Counted from the stretch's first letter, positions 42,957 to 52,957 are shown. The stretch: DNA of 64,000 nt from Herbaspirillum sp. alder98 (GCF_020179755.1 NZ_JAIUCY010000005.1:62001-126000); one strand, 5' to 3'. Notes: generated from the sequence alone by a model not told the origin. Numbers and translations: made by a program.

Positions 42957-44194
42957 AAGATCCGGCGCCTGGCGAGTTGGTCGAAGGCCGGGCGCCGAGA
43001 ATCCCGGTGACGGTTCTCTCGGGGTTTCTTGGCGCCGGCAAGACCACTCTGCTCAACCATATCTTGCGCAATCGCGCCGGCATGAAGGTGGCCGTCATCG
43101 TCAATGACATGAGCGAGGTCAACATGGACGGCGACGATATCCGACGCAATGTGCAACTCAATCGCGGTAGCGATGAACTTGTCGAGATGAGCAACGGCTG
43201 CATCTGTTGCACGCTAAGAGCCGACCTGCTGGAGCAGGTCAGCAACCTGGCTCGCGCAGGAAAGTTCGACTACATCCTGATCGAGTCGACCGGCATTTCC
43301 GAGCCCATTCCAGTGGCGGAAACCTTCGCTTTTCTAAATAGCGAAGGTTTCAGTCTCAGCGAGCTGGCAAGGCTTGACACCTTGGTCACCGTGGTCAACG
43401 GCGCGACATTCGCGCAGCAGTTGTCCGAGCATGTCACAACGGGATCAACCGATGGCAAATCCGTTCGAACACTCTCGGATCTGCTCATTGAGCAAGTCGA
43501 GTACGCCAATGTCATTCTGGTCAGCCGCGTCGATTTGATCGGGGTGAGCGGTTTCGACGAACTCAGGTCATTGCTGCATGGCCTCAATCCCACCGCCGAC
43601 ATTGTGCCGATGGAAAACGGCAGGATCGACCTGCACAAGGTACTCGACACGCATCTCTTTGATCTGCCCAGCCTCGCCAGGATGCCAGGGTGGATGCAAA
43701 CGATGGATATCGACGCCCACCGGTCTGAGGCGGATACCTACGGCATTTCGTCCCGCGTGTACCGTGCCCGCATCCCATTCCATCCGGGCCGTCTGCTGCA
43801 ATGGCTCGGTCGCCCCTGGAAAAATGGTCGTCTGCTGAGATGTAAAGGCTACATCTGGACTTCCTGCCGATTTCCGGACATCGGCATGCTGGTCCAGACA
43901 GGCGGTCAGTTCCAGTGGGGCTTCGTTGGGCGCTGGTGGCGCTTCATCGATCAGGTTGATTGGCCGCAAGACCAATACCGCCGGCTCGCCATCCAGGAGA
44001 AATGGGACCCGCTGGCGGGCGACTGTCGCCAGGAGATCGTATTCATCGGTCAAGACATTGACTGGGATGCCCTGGTCCAGGAACTGGACGCCTGCCTGCT
44101 GAGCACGGCTGAAATCGAAGCCGGCCCCCAATCATGGGCTGACAGCCCCGGCACGCATGCCTTCGAGGCGGGCGCCACCACCACATTGCACTGA
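42953..44194 (+). CDS. Fe-type nitrile hydratase activator (CobW/P47K GTPase)
   Basis: The product has 413 residues. N-terminal COG0523 G3E GTPase: Walker [10 protein letters not shown] (24-32), the metal-binding CxCC motif GCICCTL (Cys83, Cys85, Cys86), [15 protein letters not shown] and VSRVDL in place of the NKxD guanine motif. The C-terminal CobW_C part is rich in aromatic residues ([32 protein letters not shown]). Such proteins are required for iron insertion into, and full activity of, Fe-type nitrile hydratases. Position and overlap with nthB make the assignment firm. Confidence 0.93.
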   Translation: MKDPAPGELVEGRAPRIPVTVLSGFLGAGKTTLLNHILRNRAGMKVAVIVNDMSEVNMDGDDIRRNVQLNRGSDELVEMSNGCICCTLRADLLEQVSNLARAGKFDYILIESTGISEPIPVAETFAFLNSEGFSLSELARLDTLVTVVNGATFAQQLSEHVTTGSTDGKSVRTLSDLLIEQVEYANVILVSRVDLIGVSGFDELRSLLHGLNPTADIVPMENGRIDLHKVLDTHLFDLPSLARMPGWMQTMDIDAHRSEADTYGISSRVYRARIPFHPGRLLQWLGRPWKNGRLLRCKGYIWTSCRFPDIGMLVQTGGQFQWGFVGRWWRFIDQVDWPQDQYRRLAIQEKWDPLAGDCRQEIVFIGQDIDWDALVQELDACLLSTAEIEAGPQSWADSPGTHAFEAGATTTLH

Positions 44195-44218
44195 AATTCT
44201 CCTACAGGGATACGTATT

Positions 44219-45268
44219 ATGGAATCCGCAATTGATCGACACCTGAAATGTCCACGCACATTGTCGCGCCGGGTCGACGACGACTATCAGCCGCCGTTCC
44301 CGATGTGGGTCGGTCGCGCCGACGACAGCCTGACGCAAGTCACGATGGCATATATGGGCATCCAGTTCAAAGAGGAAAACCGGGCAGGCGCACTGGCGGC
44401 CATGCGCCATATCGTCGCCAGCCTCGGTGGCGCCAATGGCCCGGGAAACCACGATATGACTTTTCACCTCGACAATCAGGGCTACGGTAATTTCATCGTC
44501 GTCGGCTACTGGCGTGACACCGCGACCTATTGTCGATGGATGCGCTCACCGGAAATAACAAATTGGTGGGACAGTTCCAGCCGGCTGTCCGATGGACTGG
44601 GCTACTTCCGCGAGGTTTTCGCTCCGCGCGCAGACCAGTTCGAGACGCTGTATGCGTTCCGGGAAAAGCTGCCGGGCGTGGGTGCCGTCATGGATGGCAT
44701 TAGCGGAGACATCGAAGAACACGGCTATTGGGGATCGATGCGCGACCGTTTCCCCGCATCGCAAGTCGACCGCATGCGTCCCGGCGGTCAACTGCAAGTG
44801 ATTTCCGGCGAGCCCTCGAAAGGTGGCCGGGTCGTCGTCCAGGGACATGACAATATTGCGCTCATCCGCTCGGGACAGGACTGGGCTGACGCCGGCGACG
44901 AAGAGCGCGCACTCTACTTCGATCAACTCTTGCCGCCGCTGCAGGATGGAATGAACTTCCTGCGCGACCAGGGCCAGGACATAGGATGCTATAGCAATCG
45001 CTTCGTGCGCAACGTCGACCTGGAGGGCAACCTGCTCGATATCGCCTACGATATCGGCCACTGGCGATCCCTGGCCCTGCTGGAGCGCTGGGCCGAGTCT
45101 CACCCTACCCACTTGCGCATCTTCACCACCTTCTTCAAGGTCGCTACCGGCTTGCAGAAGCTGCGGCTTTATCATGAGGTTTCGGTGTCTGACGCCGCCA
45201 GCCAATGGTTCGAATACATCAACTGCCATCCTCAGACGGGAATGTTGCGCGACGCCCGGACAAACTGA
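44219..45268 (+). CDS. oxdA: Heme-dependent aldoxime dehydratase
   Basis: The product has 349 residues, the family length. It starts with the family pattern CPRTLSRRVDDDYQPPFPMWVGR. Key residues fall one position before those described in Pseudomonas chlororaphis OxdA: proximal heme His298 (HPTHLRIFTTFF), distal His319 (LRLYHEVSV), Arg177 (SMRDR) and Ser218 (IRSGQ). The enzyme removes water from R-CH=NOH, bound through N to ferrous heme, to give R-CN, the substrate of the nitrile hydratase encoded just upstream. It is the last enzyme of the cluster and is followed by a strong terminator. Confidence 0.95.
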   Translation: MESAIDRHLKCPRTLSRRVDDDYQPPFPMWVGRADDSLTQVTMAYMGIQFKEENRAGALAAMRHIVASLGGANGPGNHDMTFHLDNQGYGNFIVVGYWRDTATYCRWMRSPEITNWWDSSSRLSDGLGYFREVFAPRADQFETLYAFREKLPGVGAVMDGISGDIEEHGYWGSMRDRFPASQVDRMRPGGQLQVISGEPSKGGRVVVQGHDNIALIRSGQDWADAGDEERALYFDQLLPPLQDGMNFLRDQGQDIGCYSNRFVRNVDLEGNLLDIAYDIGHWRSLALLERWAESHPTHLRIFTTFFKVATGLQKLRLYHEVSVSDAASQWFEYINCHPQTGMLRDARTN

Positions 45269-45622
45269 GTACCTTCCAAGATTCGATTAGTCGCAGAGAA
45301 GTCGTTGACGCCACTGGGGAACATGCCTCAGTGGCGTTTCTTTTTGCCGACGCAGAACACGAGTCGTTTAATTTTTAAGGCATCAGTTGACGCTACGCAA
45401 CAGCATGCGCAATGGCATGGATTTTGCAGATCCTGATGGCAGAAATGGGTGCATCGCAAGAACTCCGGTTACCTTTGAAGCCTTTCCTGTCGGGTGCTTT
45501 ACTGAAAATAGCCGGCCCATGATGGCCACCAGATTCTGCCCAGGCCAGCCGGCCGAAGTTCGCTGCCGACTCACGAATCATTGGTCACGTCGCATCATCT
45601 CGCAATACGAGGAGGTCTCCTT
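45269..45622. promoter_or_regulatory. Gap between oxdA and the AraC regulator
   Basis: 354 bp. It contains the oxdA terminator (45308-45345) and then about 275 bp before the regulator start with no credible gene; small frames here lack any family feature. The promoter of the AraC gene should lie here, but no consensus was fixed. A GAGG site stands just before ATG 45623. Confidence 0.3.
45308..45345 (+). terminator. Terminator of the aldoxime-nitrile operon
   Basis: Twelve-base stem beginning ACGCCACTG and closing CAGTGGCGT, with one G-T pair and a six-base loop (AACATG), followed by TTCTTTTTG. It lies about 40 bp after the oxdA stop. Confidence 0.9.
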
Positions 45623-46546
45623 ATGAAAGCGCAATACAGCACTAACGTCGTTGAAGCACCACGGCGCTTTGAGTATTGGAATGACGTTGTCTGCCGCCAC
45701 TGCCTCCTGGCGGACAGCAACACGCTCGGGGAGCGTCCTTTCGATGGTGAAATGAGGGTCAACTCGATCGGGATGATCGACATGACCATTATGGAATCTG
45801 CGATGCACCATTGGCGACGTGACGCGCACCACATTCGAACAGGCCCGGACGACGATCTCTGGCTGGCCTTCATGGTCAGCGGCGAAGGATACCTGGCACA
45901 GGAAGGCCGGCACACGCGACTTCAATCCGGCGACATGGTCTTGTACGATGGGGTTCGCCCTTTTGAATTCGCGCTGGGCCCGGAACAGATCTATCTGGCA
46001 CGCCTGCCACGCAAATCATTGCTAAGCCGGTGTCCCGAAGCAGAACACATGACGGCGCAATTGATAGATCGTCACCGTCCCGGCGTCATGGCCCTGCGTT
46101 CAATGCTGGAAGAATCTGCCAATACGGAATTCTCCGATGCCGATGCCGCGATCCGCTATAGCGGCGCCGTACTGGACGTGCTGGCATTGAGCCTGGCGCC
46201 GCCGGCCGCCCGGGCATCGGCTGTGGAAAAGAATGATCTTTACAGAAAGGTTCTTGCCTATCTGCAAAAGAACTACACCGATCCCCTGCTCAATCTGCAT
46301 GTGCTGGCGATGGCGCACCACGTCTCGGAGCGCACGCTGACACGTGCATTTGCGCAGCACAATCAAACCCCGATGGACGTTCTGCGCCGTGTGCGACTTC
46401 AGGCCAGCCATCGCGCGTTGACGGAAGGTCGCGCTGGCAATGTCACTTCGGCGGCACTGGATGCCGGGTTCTCGGACCTCTCCCACTTCAGCCGGGTATT
46501 CCGTGCGGCCTATGGATGCACGCCTCAGAGTCTGCTGTCGCATTAG
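45623..46546 (+). CDS. AraC-family transcriptional regulator of the nitrile cluster
   Basis: ATG 45623 (307 residues) is chosen for its GAGG site and because it begins the conserved part. The N-terminal AraC-binding-like domain (PF14525 type; APRRFEYWNDVVCRHCLLAD, LAFMVSGEGYLAQEGRHTRLQSGDMVLYDG) is joined to a C-terminal double HTH (LNLHVLAMAHHVSERTLTRAFAQHNQTP and AALDAGFSDLSHFSRVFRAAYGCTP). This architecture matches the regulators found next to aldoxime dehydratase and nitrile hydratase genes in other bacteria. Likely an activator responding to aldoxime, nitrile or amide. Confidence 0.9.
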   Translation: MKAQYSTNVVEAPRRFEYWNDVVCRHCLLADSNTLGERPFDGEMRVNSIGMIDMTIMESAMHHWRRDAHHIRTGPDDDLWLAFMVSGEGYLAQEGRHTRLQSGDMVLYDGVRPFEFALGPEQIYLARLPRKSLLSRCPEAEHMTAQLIDRHRPGVMALRSMLEESANTEFSDADAAIRYSGAVLDVLALSLAPPAARASAVEKNDLYRKVLAYLQKNYTDPLLNLHVLAMAHHVSERTLTRAFAQHNQTPMDVLRRVRLQASHRALTEGRAGNVTSAALDAGFSDLSHFSRVFRAAYGCTPQSLLSH

Positions 46547-46694
46547 GACAGGGGCGGGCATCCAGGTTGCCCAACGGGTGTCATGCCCCTAACGCTCTGA
46601 ATACCTGCCGAGCGATTACTCTCTACGAACAGCGGGTGATCCCGTGGAAAATGTTTGACCAGTAATAACTGATCTTTTCATGACGACATCTGTT

Positions 46695-46721
46695 GGCGGA
46701 CCACATGGGTCCGCCTTTTTT
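46695..46721 (+). terminator. Terminator after the AraC gene
   Basis: Eight-base perfect stem GGCGGACC / GGTCCGCC, five-base loop ACATG and a run of six T. It ends the rightward transcript about 150 bp after the AraC stop, facing the leftward MFS gene. Confidence 0.9.
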
Positions 46722-46755
46722 GTGAACGACCGCCTGAGGCGCGTCGCCATTGCTG

Positions 46756-47955
46756 CTAACTCGGACGCCGCTGGCTGGCAAAGGTTACCCACAGCACAAG
46801 GACGCCAAGCATAGCCAGGATCGCGCCCACCCATCCGGTGGATTCCCATCCGAATCCGGCGGTCACCGCCAGACCGCCCAGCCATGCGCCAAGCGCATTG
46901 GCGATATTGAATGCGCTGTGATTAAGGGCTGCTGCCAGCGATTGGGCTTCTCCGGCGACATCCATCAGCCTCGCCTGGAATGCCGTCGTGCAGGCCGTAC
47001 CAAATCCGACGCAGAATAAAACGGGCAGCACCAACCGCACGTCCGATGCCACGATCGCAAACAACACCAAGACCACTGCGATGAAGAGATAGCCACCGAT
47101 CATCGTCGGTTTCAGCCAGCGATCGATGAATCCGCCGATGACGGTATTGCCCACCACCATCCCGATACCTATGCACGCCAGGCCCCACGGAACAAAACTT
47201 GCCGAGACATGTGTTACTTCGGTCAATGTCGACGACACATAGCTATACACCGAGAAGATGCCACCGAAGCCGATGGCGCCGGCCAGCAAGGTGAGCAGCA
47301 CCTGGGAATTCTTCAATGCGCCCAGTTCGGCCCGGGCGCTGGCGCCCTTTTGCATCGGGATCTTTGGCAGCGAGTACGCGATCATTCCCGCGCAGATGAA
47401 GGCAATGATGGCGACCGTCGCAAAGCATGCCCTCCAACCCAGATGCTGACCCAACCATGTGGCAGCCGGAACGCCGATCACATTGGCGACGCTCAGGCCG
47501 AGCATCACCCGCGCGATGGCTGTTCCCCGATGGTTAGGAGGAACCAGGGCGGCGGCGGCCAGCGCCGCCATGCCGAAATAGGCGCCGTGCGGCAGGCCCG
47601 CGAAAAAGCGGCTGACTATCGTGGTTCCCGCCCCGCCCAGAAACACCGTGGCGCCGTTGGTAATGCCGTAAAGCAGCATCAACATGATCAGCATCGTGCG
47701 CTTCTGCATGCGTGCAAAAGCGACTGTAATGAGCGGCGCGCCAACCACCACGCCCAGTGCGTAGGCGCTGATCAGGTGACCCGCAAATGGCACGCTGATC
47801 TGCAGGTCCTTCGCCATATCGGGGAGCAGCCCCATGGCGGCAAACTCAGCAGTGCCGATCGCAAAGCCTCCCAAGGCCAGGGCAAACTGGGCAATTGCCA
47901 AGCCGCGTGGCGGAACACAAAGCGCTTCCTGCGGCATCGAAACAGAGGGTGTCAT
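46756..47955 (-). CDS. MFS transporter, DHA1/AraJ-like
   Basis: The product has 399 residues and twelve helices. TM1 has the family pattern LALGGFAIGTAEFAAMGLLPDMAKDL; the loop between helices 2 and 3 is basic (RMQKRT), and antiporter-type motif C features lie in helix 5 (RVMLGLSVANVIGVPAATWLG). This group exports sugars, amino acids or drugs in exchange for protons. It lies next to the nitrile cluster but on the opposite strand and with its own promoter, so a link with export of amides or acids is only suggestive. Confidence 0.87.
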   Translation of the reverse strand: MTPSVSMPQEALCVPPRGLAIAQFALALGGFAIGTAEFAAMGLLPDMAKDLQISVPFAGHLISAYALGVVVGAPLITVAFARMQKRTMLIMLMLLYGITNGATVFLGGAGTTIVSRFFAGLPHGAYFGMAALAAAALVPPNHRGTAIARVMLGLSVANVIGVPAATWLGQHLGWRACFATVAIIAFICAGMIAYSLPKIPMQKGASARAELGALKNSQVLLTLLAGAIGFGGIFSVYSYVSSTLTEVTHVSASFVPWGLACIGIGMVVGNTVIGGFIDRWLKPTMIGGYLFIAVVLVLFAIVASDVRLVLPVLFCVGFGTACTTAFQARLMDVAGEAQSLAAALNHSAFNIANALGAWLGGLAVTAGFGWESTGWVGAILAMLGVLVLWVTFASQRRPS

Positions 47956-47990
47956 TTCAGAAAGTTAGCTCCATGTGTGCTTGCGATAAT

Positions 47991-48023
47991 AAAAAAGGGA
48001 CTCCGACTGATCGGAATCCCTTT
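47991..48023 (-). terminator. Terminator of the tRNA-Ile transcript
   Basis: On the minus strand, stem AAAGGGATTCCGA / TCGGAGTCCCTTT (one mismatch) with a short loop (TCAG), followed by six T in all. It begins 8 bp after the tRNA 3' end and closes the leftward transcript before the MFS promoter. Confidence 0.88.
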
Positions 48024-48030
48024 CTGGTAC

Positions 48031-48109
<79 letters not shown>

Positions 48110-48160
48110 AAAAAGATGGCCGGCGATTTTAACATCACCGGCCAGCTCTGACACTCTGGA

Positions 48161-50710
48161 TCAATTACCTTCGAGGAAGCTCTTCAGCTTGTCCGAACGC
48201 GAAGGATGGCGCAGCTTGCGCAGTGCCTTGGCTTCGATCTGACGAATACGCTCACGCGTGACGTCGAACTGCTTGCCGACTTCTTCCAGCGTATGGTCGG
48301 TCGACATCTCGATACCGAAACGCATGCGCAACACCTTGGCTTCGCGTGGCGTCAACGAATCGAGGATGTCCTTCACCACACCGCGCATCGAAGCGTGCAA
48401 CGCCGCATCAGCCGGGGCCAGCGTGTTGTTGTCTTCGATGAAGTCGCCCAGATGCGAATCGTCGTCGTCACCGATCGGCGTTTCCATCGAGATCGGCTCC
48501 TTGGCGATCTTCATGATCTTGCGGATCTTGTCTTCCGGCATTTCCATCTTGATGGCCAGTGTTGCAGGATCCGGCTCAGCACCAGTCTCTTGCAAGATCT
48601 GCCGCGAAATGCGGTTCATCTTGTTGATGGTTTCGATCATGTGCACCGGAATACGAATGGTGCGCGCCTGGTCGGCGATGGAACGGGTGATCGCCTGACG
48701 GATCCACCAGGTTGCATACGTCGAGAATTTATAACCGCGACGATATTCAAACTTGTCCACCGCCTTCATCAGGCCGATGTTGCCTTCCTGGATCAGATCG
48801 AGGAACTGCAAACCACGGTTGGTGTACTTCTTGGCGATCGAGATCACCAGACGCAAGTTGGCCTCGGTCATCTCGCGCTTGGCCATGCGGGCCTTCTTCT
48901 CGCCAGCACCCATCTTGCGGTTGATGGCGCGCAGGTCCGGCAGCGGCAACACCACGCGCGCTTGCAGGTCGATCAGTTTCTGTTGCAGTTCCTTGATGGC
49001 CGGCACGTTACGGGCCAGCACCACGCTGTAGTCATGGTTGCCGGCGACTTCGCCGTCGACCCAGTCAAGGTTCACTTCATTGCCAGGGAATACCTTGATG
49101 AAGTGGTTACGCGGCATGTTGCACTTGTTGACCGCCACGTCCAGGATCTGACGCTCGACCTGACGCACTTCTTCAACCTGCGCACGCAGGGTGTCGCACA
49201 ACTTCTCGACGACCTTGGCGGTAAAGCGGATGCCCAGCAGTTCGTTGGAGATGATCTCCTGCGCCTTGACGTACGGCTTGGAGTTATAACCTTCCTTCTC
49301 GAACGCCTTGCGCATGTTCTCGAATTGGGTGCCGATCACGCCGAACTTGCCCAGCGCATCGCGCTTCAACTGTTCGAGCTGTTCAGCCGAGAAGCCAGCG
49401 GCGCCGGCAGTACCGGTGCCTTCGCTTTCTTCTTCGTCCTCTTCTTCGTCTTCTTCTTCCTCTTCGTCCTCTTCTTCGTCAGAGGCCGATGCGGCTTCAA
49501 CCTGCTGCACCGATTCGTTCAGGTCGACCAGGCCGTCGACGATTTCGTCGACCTTGATCTCGTCCTTCGAAATGCGGTCAGCCGCGGCCAGGATCTCGGC
49601 GATCGTGGTCGGGCAGGCGGAGATCGCCTGGATCATGTCCTTCAGGCCGTCTTCGATACGCTTGGCGATCTCGATTTCGCCTTCGCGCGTCAGCAGCTCG
49701 ACCGAACCCATTTCACGCATGTACATGCGGACCGGGTCGGTGGTGCGACCGAAGTCGGAGTCGACCGTCGACAGCGCAGCTTCGGCAGCGGCCTCGGCGT
49801 CGTCATCGCTGGCGACGTTGGCCACGTTGTCCGACAGCAGCAGGGTTTCGGCGTCAGGAGCGTGCTCGTAGAGCGAGATGCCCATGTCGGCGAAAGTGCC
49901 GATGATGCCCTCGATCGCTTCCGGATCGACGATGTTTTCAGGCAGGTGATCGTTGATTTCTGAGTACGTCAGGAAACCGCGCTCCTTGCCCAGCTTGATC
50001 AGGGTCTTGAGCTTCTGGCGACGACGCTCGAGTTCTTCTTCGCTGGCTTCGGTGTCGGACGAGAAAGCATCCTTGAGCAAGGCTTTTTCCTTGGCCTTGC
50101 GGTCCTTGGCCTTGGCCTTGTCGACCGCCTTCAACTCGGCGCGCTCGACGGCGTTGAGCGCGGCCATTTCTTCGCTCTCGGGCTGGAATTCTTTCGGCTT
50201 GCGGCCACGGCGGCCCGGCACCTTGACGGACGGCAGGATGTAGCCCGAGGTGTCGATGGCAGCCAGCGCTGCGGCATCAGTGGTTTGGCTCACGCTAGAG
50301 GATGCGGAGGTCGCACCAGCGTCCTTGCCTTCCACCTGTGCGGCTTTGGTGGGCTTGGCGGCTGTCTTGGGTTCGGGTTTCTTGGTCGTCACGGAGGTCT
50401 TCGATTTCACAGAAACCGCTTGTTCGGCGGCTTGGGATAACTTTTTGGCTGGCGCCGCAGTCGCTTGAGGCGCTGCTGCACGTACCGGCTTGGCGGGAGC
50501 CCCCTTGGCTACCGCTTGTTTCGGCGTCGCTGCTGTCGCAGTCTTGGCCGTCGATTTCACTGCATTGGCCACGGTCGCCTTGACCGCCTGTTTGGCGGCC
50601 ACCGTCTTCGAGCTGGATGCCCCGACGGAGGATTTTACTGCCGTTGCCGCTTTCGCGCTCTTTGCGGGAGCAGCTGGAGATTTCGCGGGTTTCTTCATTG
50701 CATTTGCCAT
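48161..50710 (-). CDS. rpoD: RNA polymerase primary sigma factor RpoD (sigma-70)
   Basis: ATG 50710 (849 residues) is taken as start; ATG 50698 is an alternative, and no strong ribosome site marks either. A long Lys/Ala/Thr/Pro-rich N-terminal extension (about 150 residues) precedes region 1.1 ([24 protein letters not shown]). Then come region 1.2 ([29 protein letters not shown]), a non-conserved insert with an uninterrupted acidic tract, region 2 ([39 protein letters not shown]), region 3 and region 4.2 ([20 protein letters not shown]). It ends LKSFLEGN. The housekeeping sigma factor; last gene of the macromolecular synthesis cluster. Confidence 0.98.
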   Translation of the reverse strand: MANAMKKPAKSPAAPAKSAKAATAVKSSVGASSSKTVAAKQAVKATVANAVKSTAKTATAATPKQAVAKGAPAKPVRAAAPQATAAPAKKLSQAAEQAVSVKSKTSVTTKKPEPKTAAKPTKAAQVEGKDAGATSASSSVSQTTDAAALAAIDTSGYILPSVKVPGRRGRKPKEFQPESEEMAALNAVERAELKAVDKAKAKDRKAKEKALLKDAFSSDTEASEEELERRRQKLKTLIKLGKERGFLTYSEINDHLPENIVDPEAIEGIIGTFADMGISLYEHAPDAETLLLSDNVANVASDDDAEAAAEAALSTVDSDFGRTTDPVRMYMREMGSVELLTREGEIEIAKRIEDGLKDMIQAISACPTTIAEILAAADRISKDEIKVDEIVDGLVDLNESVQQVEAASASDEEEDEEEEEDEEEDEEESEGTGTAGAAGFSAEQLEQLKRDALGKFGVIGTQFENMRKAFEKEGYNSKPYVKAQEIISNELLGIRFTAKVVEKLCDTLRAQVEEVRQVERQILDVAVNKCNMPRNHFIKVFPGNEVNLDWVDGEVAGNHDYSVVLARNVPAIKELQQKLIDLQARVVLPLPDLRAINRKMGAGEKKARMAKREMTEANLRLVISIAKKYTNRGLQFLDLIQEGNIGLMKAVDKFEYRRGYKFSTYATWWIRQAITRSIADQARTIRIPVHMIETINKMNRISRQILQETGAEPDPATLAIKMEMPEDKIRKIMKIAKEPISMETPIGDDDDSHLGDFIEDNNTLAPADAALHASMRGVVKDILDSLTPREAKVLRMRFGIEMSTDHTLEEVGKQFDVTRERIRQIEAKALRKLRHPSRSDKLKSFLEGN
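49427..49480. repeat. Low-complexity (GAA/GAC/GAG) tract inside rpoD
   Basis: Near-trinucleotide repetition of CTT/CTC/GTC on the + strand encodes an unbroken Glu/Asp run in the RpoD non-conserved region. Such tracts can change length by slippage in multiples of three without breaking the frame. Confidence 0.8.
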
Positions 50711-50899
50711 AGAATCAACTGCCAATTGAGATTCACACTCATTGCGCCAATCAAGTCATGCTAATGATGCAACTGCGGTACCGGAATTTGACAACCCGAT
50801 AGACTCCGGCTGCACGCGCAACGTTCCTTTTGCCCCCTGGCGATCGCTGACGACAGGCAGTTTCGCCGATCAACAATCAGTGCGGCTTGGATTTTCAGC

Positions 50900-50920
50900 A
50901 TGTTCCAGTAACTGGAACAT
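50900..50920. repeat. Perfect 21-bp palindrome in the rpoD leader
   Basis: Arms ATGTTCCAGT and ACTGGAACAT around a single central A. It lies about 65 bp downstream of the extended -10 element and about 190 bp before the rpoD start. It is long enough for a dimeric repressor operator or a stable RNA hairpin; no T tract follows, so it is not a terminator. Confidence 0.75.
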
Positions 50921-50982
50921 ACGTCGCCGCTTGTCCGCCAGAACAAAAATGCAATTGCCGTCCGGCGGGACTAAAGCCTTAC

Positions 50983-50991
50983 ATTATAGCA
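50983..50991 (-). promoter_or_regulatory. Extended -10 promoter element for rpoD
   Basis: On the minus strand the sequence reads TGCTATAAT: a perfect TATAAT with the TGn extension, which can work without a good -35. The region 17 bp upstream has no clear -35 hexamer. It is placed between the dnaG stop and the rpoD palindrome. Confidence 0.6.
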
Positions 50992-51116
50992 TAGATATAG
51001 GGTTCTTTTCTTCCCTATCAAGCGCCATCGACGCCCATCGGGCGCTTAAAAAACACTAATTTGCTGTGCTTTACGCGCTTTTCGCGGTTTTTTCGCTACT
51101 TCGGGCCATTTGACGC

Positions 51117-52916
51117 TTAATTTGCTACCACCGCAGCCGGCAGGCGCTTGATCGCTTCTTTCTGCTGCGTCAGCTCGCGGTAGCGGTGACGCTGCTCTTC
51201 GGCCTTGAGGCCGCCTGCGATCAACGCGGCCAACTCTTCCTCGATCGCGCGGATCTTGCTCTGCCGCACCGCCCCCGCCAATTCGGCACGGACGGCATCG
51301 AATTCGGATTCGGATTCAGCCGCTATTTCGGCGATCAACGAATCGAACTCTGGCCCGGACTCACGCAAGTGCTCGACCAGGCTGGCAAAACTGGCCTGCT
51401 CGCCCATGCTGCGCACCAGTCCGACCAGGTGCCCCAGCATCTCGGCGCGATCAGGCGCGATGCTGGCCACCGCCTGCAAGGCCTCGTCATCGAGGTCGGC
51501 CGCCAGTTGCGGATGGGCGACCAGCCAGCGCACGATCTGGCGTTCCAGCCCGACCGGGGCGGTACGCTTGGTGCGCGGCGCCTTGGCCTTGACGCGTGCC
51601 ACCGGCTTTTCAAGTTCGAATAACGCTTCGAGCTCGGCCGCGGTGGACTGCGTCACCTGCGCCACGCTGCGCACGATCTGCAAACGCAAGGCCGACGCGG
51701 GCAAGGCCTGCAACATCGGCTTGGCGGCAAACTGCGCGTGGGCGCGGCCCTCGGGCGTTGCCAGGTCGTTGTCGCCGATAATTTCGCGCAACAGGAACTG
51801 CGACAGCGGCAGCGCTTCGCGAATCTGCTGCTCGAAAGCATCGGCGCCCATTTCACGCACGTAACTGTCGGGATCATGCTCGGCCGGCAGGAACAGGAAA
51901 CGGATGGTCTTGTTATCCGACGCATGCGGCAGGCAAGCCTCCAGCGCACGACGCGCCGCGCGACGCCCGGCACCGTCGCCATCGAAACTGAAGATCACCT
52001 GATCCGTCTGGCGCAACAGCTTCTGCACGTGCACCGGGGTGCAGGCGGTGCCCAGGGTGGCCACCGCTTGCGGAAAGCCCAGTTGCGCCAGCGCCACCAC
52101 ATCCATATAGCCTTCGGTCACCAGCGCATAGCCGGCTTCGCGTATCGCCTGTCGCGCTTCGAACAAGCCGTATAACTCGCTACCCTTTGAAAATAGCGGC
52201 GTTTCCGGCGAGTTCAAGTACTTGGGTTCGCCGCCATCCATCACGCGCCCGCCGAAACCGATCACCTGGCCCTTGGTATTGCGGATGGGGAACATGACGC
52301 GCCCGCGAAAACGATCGTAGCGCTTGCGGTGGCCACCACCCTCTTCGCTCTTGTCGATCAACAGTCCCGACTCGACCAGCGCTTCATTGTCGTAGTCACG
52401 GTCCGGAAAGACCTGGCGCAGGCTGTCCCACTCGTCAGGCGAATAACCCAGCCCGAAACGGGCCGCCACTTCGCCGGTGAGCCCACGCCCCTTGAGGTAG
52501 TCGATGGCCGGCTGGGCGGAACGCAACTGCTGTCGATAGAAATCATTGGCGCGCGACATCACGTCGGACAGCGCCAGGCTCTTGGCCTGGTTCTCGGCAC
52601 GTTGCGCCGGCAGCAGGCGGTCTTCGTTCTCGGGGACCACCATGCCCACGTTCTGGGCAAGGTCCTTGACCGCCTCGACAAAGCCGAGACCGGAATACTC
52701 GATCAGAAAACTGATCGCCGTGCCGTGCGCGCCGCAACCGAAGCAGTGATAGAACTGCTTGGTGGGACTGACGGTAAAACTGGGCGACTTCTCGTTATGG
52801 AACGGGCACAGTCCCATGAAGTTGGCGCCGCCCTTCTTCAACTGCACATAGCGGCCCACCACGTCGACGATATCGACGCGATTGAGCAGATCCTGGATGA
52901 ACGACTGTGGGATCAC
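51117..52916 (-). CDS. dnaG: DNA primase DnaG
   Basis: GTG start at 52916; 599 residues, full length. The zinc-binding domain has Cys37, His40, Cys58 and Cys61 (GLCPFHNEKSPSFTVSPTK, YHCFGCG). The RNA-polymerase core with TOPRIM follows: LVTEGYMDVVALAQLGFPQAVATLGTACT and VIFSFDGDGAGRRAARRAL (metal-binding Asp residues). The C-terminal region that contacts DnaB helicase (about 450-599) is less conserved. It makes RNA primers for replication. It follows yqeY by 41 bp and precedes rpoD. Confidence 0.98.
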   Translation of the reverse strand: MIPQSFIQDLLNRVDIVDVVGRYVQLKKGGANFMGLCPFHNEKSPSFTVSPTKQFYHCFGCGAHGTAISFLIEYSGLGFVEAVKDLAQNVGMVVPENEDRLLPAQRAENQAKSLALSDVMSRANDFYRQQLRSAQPAIDYLKGRGLTGEVAARFGLGYSPDEWDSLRQVFPDRDYDNEALVESGLLIDKSEEGGGHRKRYDRFRGRVMFPIRNTKGQVIGFGGRVMDGGEPKYLNSPETPLFSKGSELYGLFEARQAIREAGYALVTEGYMDVVALAQLGFPQAVATLGTACTPVHVQKLLRQTDQVIFSFDGDGAGRRAARRALEACLPHASDNKTIRFLFLPAEHDPDSYVREMGADAFEQQIREALPLSQFLLREIIGDNDLATPEGRAHAQFAAKPMLQALPASALRLQIVRSVAQVTQSTAAELEALFELEKPVARVKAKAPRTKRTAPVGLERQIVRWLVAHPQLAADLDDEALQAVASIAPDRAEMLGHLVGLVRSMGEQASFASLVEHLRESGPEFDSLIAEIAAESESEFDAVRAELAGAVRQSKIRAIEEELAALIAGGLKAEEQRHRYRELTQQKEAIKRLPAAVVAN

Positions 52917-52957
52917 CGGGCTGGAAGGCAGCTATGAGTGTGCAATGAAGAATCGAT

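Larger units (their letters stand above)
50711..51116. promoter_or_regulatory. rpoD leader and promoter region
   Basis: 406 bp between dnaG and rpoD, with no gene. From right to left it holds an intercistronic hairpin (AAGCGCC / GGCGCTT, 51020-51047), an extended -10 promoter (50983-50991) and a perfect 21-bp palindrome (50900-50920). rpoD can therefore be transcribed both from upstream genes and from its own promoter, with a leader of about 270 nt. Confidence 0.65.

Noticed and set aside
45383-45626. Small overlapping frames between oxdA and the AraC gene
   Set aside because: Mutually overlapping on both strands, without motifs or ribosome sites; treated as intergenic.
48206-49963. 585-codon open frame on the + strand
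   Set aside because: Antisense to rpoD, an unquestionable gene; low-complexity His/Asp/Leu/Phe content and no motif.
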